11,175 nucleotides of DNA from Collinsella sp. (GCA_022728415.1 JAIJJM010000034.1:1-11175); one strand, 5' to 3'. Counted from the first letter of the stretch, positions 1 through 6,554 are shown. Made by a program: numbers and translations. Notes: generated by a model not told the origin, from the sequence alone.

Positions 1-147
1 GGCAACGTCGTCCATGCCGCCCGTTGCCTCCTTGCGGTAGCGCGAGATAAAGGGAATGGTGTTGCCCTCGTCGATGAGCTTGACGGCTGCCTCGATGTTG
101 GCGGCCTTAAGGTTGAGCTCGCGGGCGAGCTGGGCGATAAGATCCAT
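1..147 (-). CDS. tex: Tex-family RNA-binding transcription accessory protein, N-terminal 49 codons (runs off left edge)
   Basis: The frame reads from an ATG at 147 down to base 1 without a stop. The protein starts [20 protein letters not shown], and residues 29-42 read [14 protein letters not shown] followed by GMDDVA. This block, with its invariant RYRKE.TGG, is the signature of the Tex N-terminal domain; Tex proteins are normally 700-800 aa cytoplasmic nucleic-acid-binding proteins ending in an S1 domain. Only the first part is visible, so the YqgF-like, HhH and S1 domains lie outside the window. The start is supported by an AAGGAG Shine-Dalgarno just upstream (around 153-158). Family knowledge says Tex affects transcription and stress tolerance; nothing here shows its role in this organism. 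It is divergent from the cyclase gene. I saw no convincing promoter. Confidence 0.87.
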   Translation of the reverse strand, partial: MDLIAQLARELNLKAANIEAAVKLIDEGNTIPFISRYRKEATGGMDDVA

Positions 148-579
148 GGGACTCCTTGCGTTTAGGGTGCGTTTGCAGCACAGGGCTACCAAGGATACCA
201 CCCGTCCCAAAAGACTGTTTTGGGCCCGCGCCACGAAAACGGCCTATCTACTACGTTTGAACCGTATGGATCGACCACCCCCCGGTTTTCCGAGAATATG
301 CAAGCCGTCTACCTGCGGTTTTTATTTCGTGAAATTTGGCATGGTTGAGGGTGATCGGTTAAACGTAGTAGATAGGCGCGTTTCGTGGCGAACGAACCAA
401 GCTGAGGCGCAAAATAGCCCTCGATCCAGAAATCATCGTCAAATTGACTACCCTGATTAAGCTCCGCCTCAAGACTGCACCAAGTCTGCGGCTCTTGGCC
501 CATATGGTAGAGTTGACCTCATGTGGATTTCAGCACACCGCGTGCCGCTTGTGCTTTTGCCATTTTGGGGAGTGAACTT
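148..579. other. 432-bp intergenic region between divergent tex and the cyclase gene
   Basis: No credible coding sequence lies here. From left to right it holds the tex Shine-Dalgarno, a small hairpin at 206-224 (CCCAAAA / TTTTGGG, 5-nt loop) in the presumed tex leader, the long inverted-repeat element listed separately, and about 190 bp of leader before the cyclase. No -35/-10 pair close to consensus was found for either gene. A 64-codon minus-strand frame (503 down to 309) is open but runs through one arm of the inverted repeat and has a poorly placed Shine-Dalgarno, so I do not call it. Confidence 0.6.
229..390. repeat. Roughly 160-bp intergenic element bounded by 30-bp inverted repeats
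   Basis: The arm at 229-258 is the reverse complement of 361-390 at 27 of 30 positions. The inner 17 bp are perfect (GCCTATCTACTACGTTT at 242-258, complement at 361-377). The outer part (CCACGAAA / TTTCGTGG) matches perfectly around a 3-bp mismatched block. With a one-base bulge, pairing continues inwards to about 264/356, and both arms then run into a GATC...CACCC stretch. The 102-bp centre is not itself repeated and ends in an AT-rich block (tttttattt around 319-327). There is no ORF with a start and Shine-Dalgarno inside and no clear target-site duplication. It could be a MITE-like element, paired binding sites for a regulator, or a structured RNA; the sequence alone does not decide. Confidence 0.75.
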
Positions 580-1671
580 GTGAATACTTCTGTCGCCAAG
601 AAAGCCAGCCGGGCGGTGCGCTTGCTCATGATGGTGCTCACGGCAGTTCTCATCTTCTTCTTCATCAATGTTATGCTGCTCGTCTCCGATATCCAGGGCA
701 CGGCACGCGTGGTCAACTACGCCGGTCTGGTGCGCGGCACCACGCAGCGAATCGTTAAGCTCGAGGATGCAGGCCAGCCTCGAGATGACCTGCTCAGAGC
801 CGTTGATTCATACATTAACGGCTTGCGTTACGGAAGTGATGACCTCAACCTCGTCCGTCTCGACGACGACGAGTATCAGGCAAAGATGACCGAGCTTGCA
901 AACTATTATGATGAGCTTTGCGCCGAGATCATCCGCGTGCGCGAAGTCGGCTACGAGAACACCGACATCATCGCCATGAGTGAGGAGTTCTTTGGCATTT
1001 GCGACGATGCTACGCGACTCGCAGAGGACTACTCTCAGGAGAAGGCGTCGGCGCTCAACTATCTCGAGGGCTTGGTGATTATCGACATCATGGGCTTGGT
1101 AGCGACCTTTGCGGTCGAACTTGTTCGCGCGGTGCGCACTGCCGCACTCAATCGCGAGCTGCAGAACAAAGTCTATCTCGACGAAGCCACAGGACTGCCC
1201 AACAAGAACAAGTGCGAGGAGATCTTGGGGCAGGAGCATCCCGTTTCCGCTGAAGCGCCCGTTGCGCTGTGCGTCTTCGATCTTAACAATCTGCATACGG
1301 TCAATAACAGCTTTGGTCACGAGAAGGGCGACGAATATATCCGTTCTTTTGCCCAGCAGCTGGGGCGCGTGGCGTCGGAGACCTGCTTTGTGGGCCGCGA
1401 CGGCGGCGATGAGTTTATCGCGGTGCTGTGGGATGCCGATCGAGCTGCCGTGGAGTCCTTTCTCGCTCGGGTTCGTGCGAACGTGAACGAGCATTCCGAA
1501 GCTCACCCCGACATGCATATCAGCTATGCGGTGGGCTACGCGCTTTCCAGTGATTTTGATGAATCGCCTACGATGCGCGAGCTCTTTTCCCAGGCCGACA
1601 AAAACATGTACATCGACAAGAACCGCGCAAAGACAGCCGAGGCAGCCGGGCCGCAACGCGAGGAACGGTAA
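580..1671 (+). CDS. Membrane-anchored diguanylate cyclase (GGDEF) with PilJ/NIT-like extracytoplasmic sensor
   Basis: This 363-aa protein is predicted to condense two GTP into cyclic di-GMP. I start it at GTG 580 because GGGGAG lies 7 nt upstream; the longer frame from GTG 523 has no Shine-Dalgarno. Residues 15-36 are a membrane segment and residues about 164-184 a second. The roughly 125 residues between should face outward and are helical and acidic. Their start (VVNYAGLVRGTTQRIVKLE, 44-62) resembles the PilJ/NIT-type helical sensors of chemoreceptors. The GGDEF domain covers about 198-355: DEATGLPNKNK (201-211), metal- and base-binding FDLNNLHTVN (233-242), FGHEKGDE, and an intact GGDEF active site at 275-279. 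The position of the inhibitory I-site (RxxD five residues upstream) reads SETC, so product inhibition at that site is probably absent. It stands alone and ends at a strong terminator. Activity is inferred from intact motifs; the signal is unknown. Confidence 0.88.
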   Translation: MNTSVAKKASRAVRLLMMVLTAVLIFFFINVMLLVSDIQGTARVVNYAGLVRGTTQRIVKLEDAGQPRDDLLRAVDSYINGLRYGSDDLNLVRLDDDEYQAKMTELANYYDELCAEIIRVREVGYENTDIIAMSEEFFGICDDATRLAEDYSQEKASALNYLEGLVIIDIMGLVATFAVELVRAVRTAALNRELQNKVYLDEATGLPNKNKCEEILGQEHPVSAEAPVALCVFDLNNLHTVNNSFGHEKGDEYIRSFAQQLGRVASETCFVGRDGGDEFIAVLWDADRAAVESFLARVRANVNEHSEAHPDMHISYAVGYALSSDFDESPTMRELFSQADKNMYIDKNRAKTAEAAGPQREER

Positions 1672-1692
1672 GCTTGCAACAGAGGGCATAGA

Positions 1693-1727
1693 AAAGCCTC
1701 CGCAGCTCGTGTGGCTGCGGAGGCTTT
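1693..1727. terminator. Strong bidirectional rho-independent terminator
   Basis: The 14-bp stem AAAGCCTCCGCAGC (1693-1706) pairs perfectly with 1714-1727 around a 7-nt loop. On the plus strand the stem runs into CTTTATT, 22 bp after the cyclase stop. On the minus strand it runs into CTTTTC, downstream of ABC half-transporter 2. It sits between convergent genes and probably stops both. Confidence 0.9.
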
Positions 1728-1758
1728 ATTCGTTGCGGCGCATTGTGTTTGGGTCGCT

Positions 1759-1838
1759 GAGATGAGTCGATTTGCCCCGAAAGAGGAGGGCATTGACCTT
1801 AGGTTCATGCCCGACGAATGAGCGGCAAATCGGCCATC
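1759..1838. repeat. Nested imperfect palindrome (about 80 bp) just downstream of the ABC operon
   Basis: The outer arms are GAGATG-agt-CGATTTGCC (1759-1776) and its near complement, GGCAAATCG-gc-CATCTC (1824-1838 region). Inside sits a second imperfect palindrome, GGGCATTGACCT / AGGTTCATGCCC (1788-1812). The element starts 13 bp beyond the stop of the minus-strand ABC gene and would form a long hairpin in its 3' UTR, before the terminator at 1693-1727. There is no U tract, so it is not a classical terminator. It may stabilise the mRNA 3' end or be a member of a dispersed repeat family. Confidence 0.65.
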
Positions 1839-1851
1839 TCGGCGGGCCGAA

Positions 1852-3771
1852 CTACTCCAGCTCAAACGCTCCGGTGTAGAGCTGGTAGTAATATCCACGC
1901 TTGGCGATCAGCTCGTCGTGGTTGCCGCGCTCGATGATGCGGCCGTGGTCCAGGCAGATGATCGCGTCGGAGTTGCGCACGGTGGACAGGCGGTGCGCGA
2001 TGACAAACGTCGTGCGACCCTCCATGAGCTTGTCCATGCCCGCCTGCACGATAGCCTCGGTGCGGGTGTCGATGGAGCTCGTGGCCTCGTCCAGGATCAT
2101 CGCCGGCGGATCGGCGACGGCAGCGCGCGCGATCGAGATCAACTGACGCTGGCCCTGCGACAGCTGGGCGCCGTTGCCGGTGAGCATGGTGTCGTAGCCG
2201 TCGGGCAGGCGGGTGATAAAGTCGTCCGCGCCCGCGAGCTTGGCCGCCGCGATGCACTCCTCGTCGGTCGCATCCAGGTTGCCGTAGCGGATGTTGTCCA
2301 TCACGGTGCCGGTGAACAGGTTCACGTCCTGCAGTACCACGCCCAGCGAGCGGCGCAGATCGGCCTTGCGGATCTTGTTGACGTTGATGCCGTCGTAGCG
2401 GATCTTGCCGTCGGCAATATCGTAGAAGCGGTTGATGAGGTTGGTGATGGTCGTCTTACCGGCGCCGGTGGCGCCGACAAACGCGACCTTCTGACCCGGC
2501 TTGGCGTATACGGATACGCCGTGCAGCACCTCGTGGTCGGGCGTGTAGCCAAAGTCCACGTTGTCCATGACCAGGTCGCCACGCAGCGGCACGTACTCGA
2601 TCTCGCCGGTCGCGCGGTGCGGATGCTTCCACGCCCACATGCCGGTGTGATGGTCGGCCTCCTCGAGCTGCCAGGTGTCGGGGTTGACCTGCGCGTTGAC
2701 AAGCGTCACGTAGCCCTCGTCGGCCTCGGGCTCCTCGTCGAGCAGCTCAAAAATACGCTCGGTGCCGGCAAGGCCCATGACAACGGCGTTGATCTGCATC
2801 GAGATTTGGCCGATCTGGCCGCAGAACTGCTTGGTCATGTTGAGGAACGGTACCACCACGGCGATCGAGAGCGGCAGGCCCGAGATGCTCAGGTTGGGCA
2901 CGCCCAGCGCCAGGAAGATACCGCCTGCCAGCGCGACCAGCACGTAGAGTAGGTTGCCCAGGTTCATGAGGACCGGCATCAGGATGTTGGCGTACATGTT
3001 GGCCTTCTGCGAGACCTCGAAGAGCTTCTCATTGCGCTCGTCAAAGTCGGCCTCGGCGGCGGCCTCGTGGCAGAACGCCTTGACGACCTTCTGGCCGTTC
3101 ATGACTTCCTCGATATGGCCCTCGACCACGCCGAGCTCGGTCTGCTGCGCGATAAAGAAGCGCGCGGAGTTGGAGCCGAGCAGCTTGGTCATAAAGGTCA
3201 TAAACGCGACGCCGGCGATGATAACCATGCACATCCACACGCTGTAATACAGCATGATAAAGAACACGGTGACGATAACGATGATCGTCATGAGCAGGTT
3301 GGGCAGCGACTGGCTGATCATCTGGCGCAGCGTGTCGATGTCGTTGGTGTAGTGGCTCATGATGTCGCCGCGCTGATGCGTGTCGAAGTAGCGGATTGGC
3401 AGGTCCTGCATGCGGTTGAACATCTTCTCGCGCAGCTTCTCGAGCGAGCCCTGCGTGATGACGGCCATGGCGCGGTTCCAGAAGAGCGAAGATGCGACGC
3501 CCACGGCGTAGATGCAGCAGAGGGTAGTCACAAGCTTTAGAATTTTGGGCTGCGCGGCCGTCCAGTCGCCCGACTGCCATGATTCGCTGATGACCTGCAG
3601 CGCGCTCTGGAGAAACGTCGCGCCGATGGAGTTGATGACGGCACAGAGCACCACGCCGGCGACGACGAGGGGCAAAAGCACCGGGTAGAAGCCAAAGAGC
3701 GTCTTGATGAGGCGCGACATGGTGCCGCCCTTGCGGTTGCGTGCGCGCTCGGCGGTAGTTGCCTTACTCAT
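1852..3771 (-). CDS. ABC exporter half-transporter 2, catalytically competent subunit of a heterodimer
   Basis: This 639-aa protein is a type IV (exporter-fold) ABC permease-ATPase. Six membrane helices span about residues 25-330 and the nucleotide-binding domain about 395-635. Motifs are Walker A GATGAGKTT (433-441), Q-loop Q481, signature LSQGQ (537-541), Walker B AMILDE with catalytic Glu562, and switch His593. The signature departs from LSGGQ, as known for the partner of a degenerate subunit in TM287/288-type heterodimers. A linker of about 45 residues (356-400, rich in Trp and His) joins the two domains; similar insertions occur in one subfamily of these exporters. The start is ATG 3771, with AAGGAGG 8 nt upstream. 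It overlaps the previous gene's stop by 8 bp (ATGAGTAA), implying translational coupling. The substrate cannot be read from sequence: drug, lipid or peptide export are all possible. It is the last gene of the operon. Confidence 0.92.
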   Translation of the reverse strand: MSKATTAERARNRKGGTMSRLIKTLFGFYPVLLPLVVAGVVLCAVINSIGATFLQSALQVISESWQSGDWTAAQPKILKLVTTLCCIYAVGVASSLFWNRAMAVITQGSLEKLREKMFNRMQDLPIRYFDTHQRGDIMSHYTNDIDTLRQMISQSLPNLLMTIIVIVTVFFIMLYYSVWMCMVIIAGVAFMTFMTKLLGSNSARFFIAQQTELGVVEGHIEEVMNGQKVVKAFCHEAAAEADFDERNEKLFEVSQKANMYANILMPVLMNLGNLLYVLVALAGGIFLALGVPNLSISGLPLSIAVVVPFLNMTKQFCGQIGQISMQINAVVMGLAGTERIFELLDEEPEADEGYVTLVNAQVNPDTWQLEEADHHTGMWAWKHPHRATGEIEYVPLRGDLVMDNVDFGYTPDHEVLHGVSVYAKPGQKVAFVGATGAGKTTITNLINRFYDIADGKIRYDGINVNKIRKADLRRSLGVVLQDVNLFTGTVMDNIRYGNLDATDEECIAAAKLAGADDFITRLPDGYDTMLTGNGAQLSQGQRQLISIARAAVADPPAMILDEATSSIDTRTEAIVQAGMDKLMEGRTTFVIAHRLSTVRNSDAIICLDHGRIIERGNHDELIAKRGYYYQLYTGAFELE

Positions 3772-5575
3772 GTGCCTCGCCTCCTTCCTGGGTCTGAGCT
3801 TGCGATGCAGATGCCTCGGTGCCGGCTGCGGCGTCCTCGCCCTCGGCGCTCATCTTGTTCTGCGAGGTAAAGGTCTCGCGGTAGATCTCGCTCGTCTGGA
3901 GCAGCTCGTCGTGGTTGCCGATGTCCTTGATACGGCCGCCCTCCATGACGATGATGCGATCGGCATCCTGCACGGAGCTAATGCGCTGGGCGATGATGAG
4001 CTTGGTCGTGTTGGGCAGATAGCTCGCCAGGCCCTCGCGGATCTTGGCGTCGGTCTTGGTGTCGACGGCGCTCGTGGAGTCGTCCAGGATCAAGATCTTG
4101 GGGCGACGCAGCAGGGCACGCGCGATGCAAAGGCGCTGCTTCTGGCCGCCGGAAACGTTGGATCCGCCCTGCTCAATCCAGGTGTCGTAGCCCTTGGGGA
4201 AGCCGTCGACAAACTCATCGGCACAGGCCAGATGTGCGGCCTCGCGGACTTCCTCGTCGGTGGCGTTCGGGTCGCCCCAGCGCAGATTCTCGGCGATGGT
4301 GCCGCTAAACAGCACGTTTTTCTGCAGCACCATGGCTACCTGGTGGCGCAGCGCATCCAGATCGTAGTTGCGTACGTCCACGCCGCCGACGCGCACGGTG
4401 CCCTCGGTGACATCGTACAGGCGGGCGATCAGGTTCACGAGCGTCGACTTGGCCGAGCCGGTGCCGCCGATAATACCGATGGTCTCGCCGCTTTTAATAT
4501 GCAGGTCGATATCGTCGAGCGCCTGGCGGCGGGCATGCTCGGAGTACTTAAAGCTCACGTGGTCAAAGTCGATGGAGCCGTCGGCAACCTCGAGCACGGG
4601 CTCGGTCGGGTTGGCGATCATGGGCTCGGCGGCCAGGACCTCGGTGATGCGGTGCGCCGACTCGTCGGCCATGGTCACCATGACAAAGATCATCGACAGC
4701 TGCATCAGGCTCATGAGGATCTGGAAGCCATAGGTAAAGATGGATGAGAGCTGGCCAACGTCGAACAGGGTGCCCTGGCTCGTGATGATGAGCTTGGAGC
4801 CCAGGTAGATGATGACGACAAATGCGCCGTTGACGCAGATGTTCATCATGGGGTTGTTAAAGGCGAGCAGCTTCTCGGCGCGGGTGAAGTCCATCTGGAC
4901 GTCGCGCGCGGCGGTGGCGAACTTCTCTTTCTCGTAGTCCTGGCGCACGTAACTCTTGACCACGCGCATGCCGGTGACGTTTTCCTCGACGGACTCGTTG
5001 AGCGCGTCGTACTTGTGGAACACGCGGGCAAAGATCGGGCGCACCTTATAGATGATAAAGAACAGGCCAAAGCCCAGCAGCGGAATGATGACCAGGTAGA
5101 CCATGGCGACGCTGCCGCCCATGGCGTAGGCCATGGTAAAGGCGAAGACCAACACCAGCGGTGAGCGCACGGCGATGCGGATGAGCATCATAAAGGCCTG
5201 CTGCACGTTGTTGATGTCGGTGGTGAGGCGGGTGACGAGCGAGGGGCTCGAGAACTCGTCGATGTTGGCGAAGCTGAACGTCTGGATCTTGTAGAACAAG
5301 TCGCGACGCAGGTTCTTGGCAAAGCCGCAGCTGGCATGGCTGCAGGTGATGCCCGCAGCGGCGCCAAAGGCGAGCGACGTCAGCGCGATGAGCACCAGAA
5401 AGCCGGCGGTGGGCAGCATCTGGGCGACGGTGGCACCGTCTTTGATGGCGTCGATCATGTCGGCGGTGATAAACGGGATCATCATTTCGCAGATTACCTC
5501 GCCAAGCACCAGCAGCGGCGTGGCGATCGTGACCTTCATATAGTCGCGGATGCTGCCCATGAGGGTTTTAATCAT
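3764..5575 (-). CDS. ABC exporter half-transporter 1, degenerate-site subunit of a heterodimer
   Basis: This 603-aa exporter-fold ABC protein has six membrane helices (about 15-305) and an ATPase domain (about 333-570). Walker A is GGTGSAKST (370-378), Q-loop Q418, signature VSGGQ (474-478). Walker B ends LILDD, so Asp499 replaces the catalytic Glu, and the switch motif reads IAQRIS, so Gln530 replaces the usual His. This double change marks the degenerate ATP site of heterodimeric exporters such as TM287/288 and BmrC/BmrD (established family knowledge). Its partner is the adjacent gene. The last 30 residues (574-603) are a hydrophilic tail rich in Ala, Glu and Gln. The start at ATG 5575 has GGGAGG 6 nt upstream and lies inside the end of the MarR gene (8-bp overlap ATGATTAA). 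Expected location is the inner membrane; substrate unknown. Confidence 0.92.
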   Translation of the reverse strand: MIKTLMGSIRDYMKVTIATPLLVLGEVICEMMIPFITADMIDAIKDGATVAQMLPTAGFLVLIALTSLAFGAAAGITCSHASCGFAKNLRRDLFYKIQTFSFANIDEFSSPSLVTRLTTDINNVQQAFMMLIRIAVRSPLVLVFAFTMAYAMGGSVAMVYLVIIPLLGFGLFFIIYKVRPIFARVFHKYDALNESVEENVTGMRVVKSYVRQDYEKEKFATAARDVQMDFTRAEKLLAFNNPMMNICVNGAFVVIIYLGSKLIITSQGTLFDVGQLSSIFTYGFQILMSLMQLSMIFVMVTMADESAHRITEVLAAEPMIANPTEPVLEVADGSIDFDHVSFKYSEHARRQALDDIDLHIKSGETIGIIGGTGSAKSTLVNLIARLYDVTEGTVRVGGVDVRNYDLDALRHQVAMVLQKNVLFSGTIAENLRWGDPNATDEEVREAAHLACADEFVDGFPKGYDTWIEQGGSNVSGGQKQRLCIARALLRRPKILILDDSTSAVDTKTDAKIREGLASYLPNTTKLIIAQRISSVQDADRIIVMEGGRIKDIGNHDELLQTSEIYRETFTSQNKMSAEGEDAAAGTEASASQAQTQEGGEAHE

Positions 5576-6074
5576 CCAGTTCCTCCCAGGTTACGCGGAT
5601 TTTTTCGAGCATCTCGGCGAGCTGTTCGCGCTCGTCGTGCGTAAGGGCGCTAAAGGCTTGTTCCCTAAAGCGAATGCGGGCCGCCTGGTCGATGCGGGCG
5701 TTTTCCCGGCCGGTTTCGGTCAGGCGAATGGTGAGTTGCCGTCGATCCTTGGGGTTACGGCTGCGTTCGATGAGGCCGTTGACCTCGAGCTTGGACAAGA
5801 TCTCGGAAAGCGACCCCGGCTTGAGGTCAAAGTGCATGCCGAGTTCCTGCTGAGACATCTCGCCGCCGGGCTGCTTGGCCAGCAGGCAGATGATGGGCGC
5901 CTTGCCGGACACGCCTCCGCCATGAAAATGCATGTAATGGCCGCAAAAACCCAGACCGCTCAGGATGCGCTTGGCGAGTTTGTCTTCGGCGCTGACCGCT
6001 TCGGGTACATCCGCCGGCTGTGACGGATCGCCGCCGGGCTCGTGCGAACAAAGGCTCAGAGGTTCATCGCACAT
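5568..6074 (-). CDS. MarR-family transcriptional regulator of the ABC exporter operon
   Basis: This 168-aa regulator is first in the operon with both exporter genes and probably controls its own promoter. The winged-helix domain spans about 57-125: MSQQELGMHFDLKPGSLSEI (73-92) includes the recognition helix, and RNPKDRRQLTIRLTETG (106-122) is the wing, with the DRR motif typical of MarR. Helices on both sides would form the dimer interface. The first 30 residues are a hydrophilic extension with two Cys and one His. Just before the winged helix is a Cys/His cluster, C44-G-H46-Y-M-H49-F-H51, which could bind a ligand or metal (inference). The start at ATG 6074 is forced by an in-frame stop upstream. 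Its AAAGGAG is about 12 nt away, longer than usual, so translation may be modest. Most MarR proteins are repressors released by small molecules; the direction of control here is inferred from operator position. Confidence 0.9.
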   Translation of the reverse strand: MCDEPLSLCSHEPGGDPSQPADVPEAVSAEDKLAKRILSGLGFCGHYMHFHGGGVSGKAPIICLLAKQPGGEMSQQELGMHFDLKPGSLSEILSKLEVNGLIERSRNPKDRRQLTIRLTETGRENARIDQAARIRFREQAFSALTHDEREQLAEMLEKIRVTWEELDD

Positions 6075-6095
6075 GGATTAGTGTCGCTCCTTTCT

Positions 6096-6131
6096 TTAGT
6101 TAGGTAGTGGAATTGTTTTGTGCCTAACCAA
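6096..6131. promoter_or_regulatory. Candidate MarR operator: 9-bp inverted repeat with 18-bp spacer
   Basis: TTAGTTAGG (6096-6104) and CCTAACCAA (6123-6131) are inverted repeats matching at 8 of 9 positions, separated by 18 bp. One half overlaps the edge of the -10 box and the other lies at the expected start of the transcript. A dimer bound here would block RNA polymerase. Two complete sites on one DNA face are also possible, since the spacing is longer than in typical MarR operators. Assignment to MarR is inference from proximity. Confidence 0.6.
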
Positions 6132-6158
6132 TCTAGGAGTGCATGGATTAATTGTCAA
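6130..6158 (-). promoter_or_regulatory. Sigma-70-type promoter of the marR-ABC operon
   Basis: On the minus strand TTGACA (6158-6153) is a perfect -35 box, followed by a 17-bp spacer and TAGATT as the -10 (6135-6130, 4 of 6 to consensus). Transcription should begin near 6123, giving a leader of about 50 nt before the ATG at 6074. This is the clearest promoter in the window. Confidence 0.82.
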
Positions 6159-6175
6159 GGTACCAAACTTATTAA

Positions 6176-6203
6176 GTTACGGCGTTTTACCAAACGCCGT
6201 AAC
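6176..6203. repeat. Perfect 12-bp inverted repeat upstream of the operon promoter
   Basis: GTTACGGCGTTT (6176-6187) pairs perfectly with 6192-6203 around the loop TACC. It lies 18 bp upstream of the -35 box of the marR operon, in the gap between that operon and the divergent hydratase. There is no U tract on either strand, so it is more like a protein-binding palindrome or dispersed repeat than a terminator. Confidence 0.65.
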
Positions 6204-6351
6204 CGCTCGACGCTGCAAACCCGCCAGAGCGGCAATCTGCCTTTCAACTTCGGCGGCATGACCAGAAGGTCAGCGCCCTTTCGTTTCACGCCACCTTGTC
6301 ACAAATGCGACCCGCTCGCTGCCCGCGCCAAAACATCGGCGTTGTTATGGG

Positions 6352-6399
6352 TAGTCATTGGGGACGTTCTTAAATGACTAGTCGAAAGGGACACTCTTG
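6352..6399 (+). repeat. Two degenerate 21-bp direct repeats containing GGGAC, with an overlapping inverted repeat
   Basis: TAGTCATTGGGGACGTTCTT begins at 6352, and a second unit, TAGTCGAAAGGGACACTCTT, begins at 6379. They are offset by 27 bp and agree at 14 of 21 positions. The same stretch holds a perfect inverted repeat, TAGTCATT (6352-6359) with AATGACTA (6373-6380), and the 8-bp palindrome GACTAGTC (6376-6383). The GGGGAC core resembles the core of the palindromic repeats near 9-10.8 kb. Confidence 0.45.
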
Positions 6400-6522
6400 C
6401 GCCAGATCTGCCGGCCCCACACCGGGCTCGTCTTATGCTTTACCGAGATAAAGTGAACGTGCAGATTCGTAACCCGCTGGCAACCGTTCTATGGCACGAT
6501 ATTGAACGAATGTATGCTATGC

Positions 6523-6539
6523 GCCCGAGCCTTTCGGGC
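6523..6539 (+). promoter_or_regulatory. Small hairpin immediately before the hydratase Shine-Dalgarno
   Basis: GCCCGA (6523-6528) and TCGGGC (6534-6539) pair around a 5-nt loop, ending 5 nt before the GGGAG at 6545-6549. It could influence ribosome access if 6555 is the true start. It may equally be chance in GC-rich DNA. Confidence 0.3.
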
Positions 6540-6554
6540 AGAGTGGGAGACAGT

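Larger units (their letters stand above)
6204..6554. other. Intergenic region and 5' leader upstream of the hydratase
   Basis: About 350 bp lie between the palindrome and the preferred hydratase start. The first 145 bp show no recognisable feature. Then come two related 21-bp units at 6352-6399. The last 120 bp (6435-6554) are open in frame with the hydratase but read as leader. No -35/-10 pair near consensus was found; a TATGCT at 6513-6518 lacks a matching -35. Confidence 0.5.

Noticed and set aside
206..224. 7-bp hairpin CCCAAAA / TTTTGGG as a terminator or tex attenuator
   Set aside because: Short stem, no U tract after it on either strand, and no gene ending nearby.
309..503. 64-codon minus-strand ORF in the tex/cyclase gap
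   Set aside because: It reads through one arm of the inverted-repeat element, and its nearest Shine-Dalgarno-like GAGGT is 12 nt away. No domain is recognisable.
444..520. TTGACT at 444-449 as a -35 box for the cyclase gene
   Set aside because: No -10-like hexamer occurs at 16-18 bp spacing.
808..1689. 293-codon minus-strand frame opposite the cyclase
   Set aside because: It runs antisense through the GGDEF domain, has no Shine-Dalgarno support and no recognisable motif.
1918..2952. 344-codon plus-strand frame opposite ABC half-transporter 2, and similar frames opposite half-transporter 1
   Set aside because: Both overlap proteins with all ABC motifs in order; the opposite frames have biased, motif-free composition.
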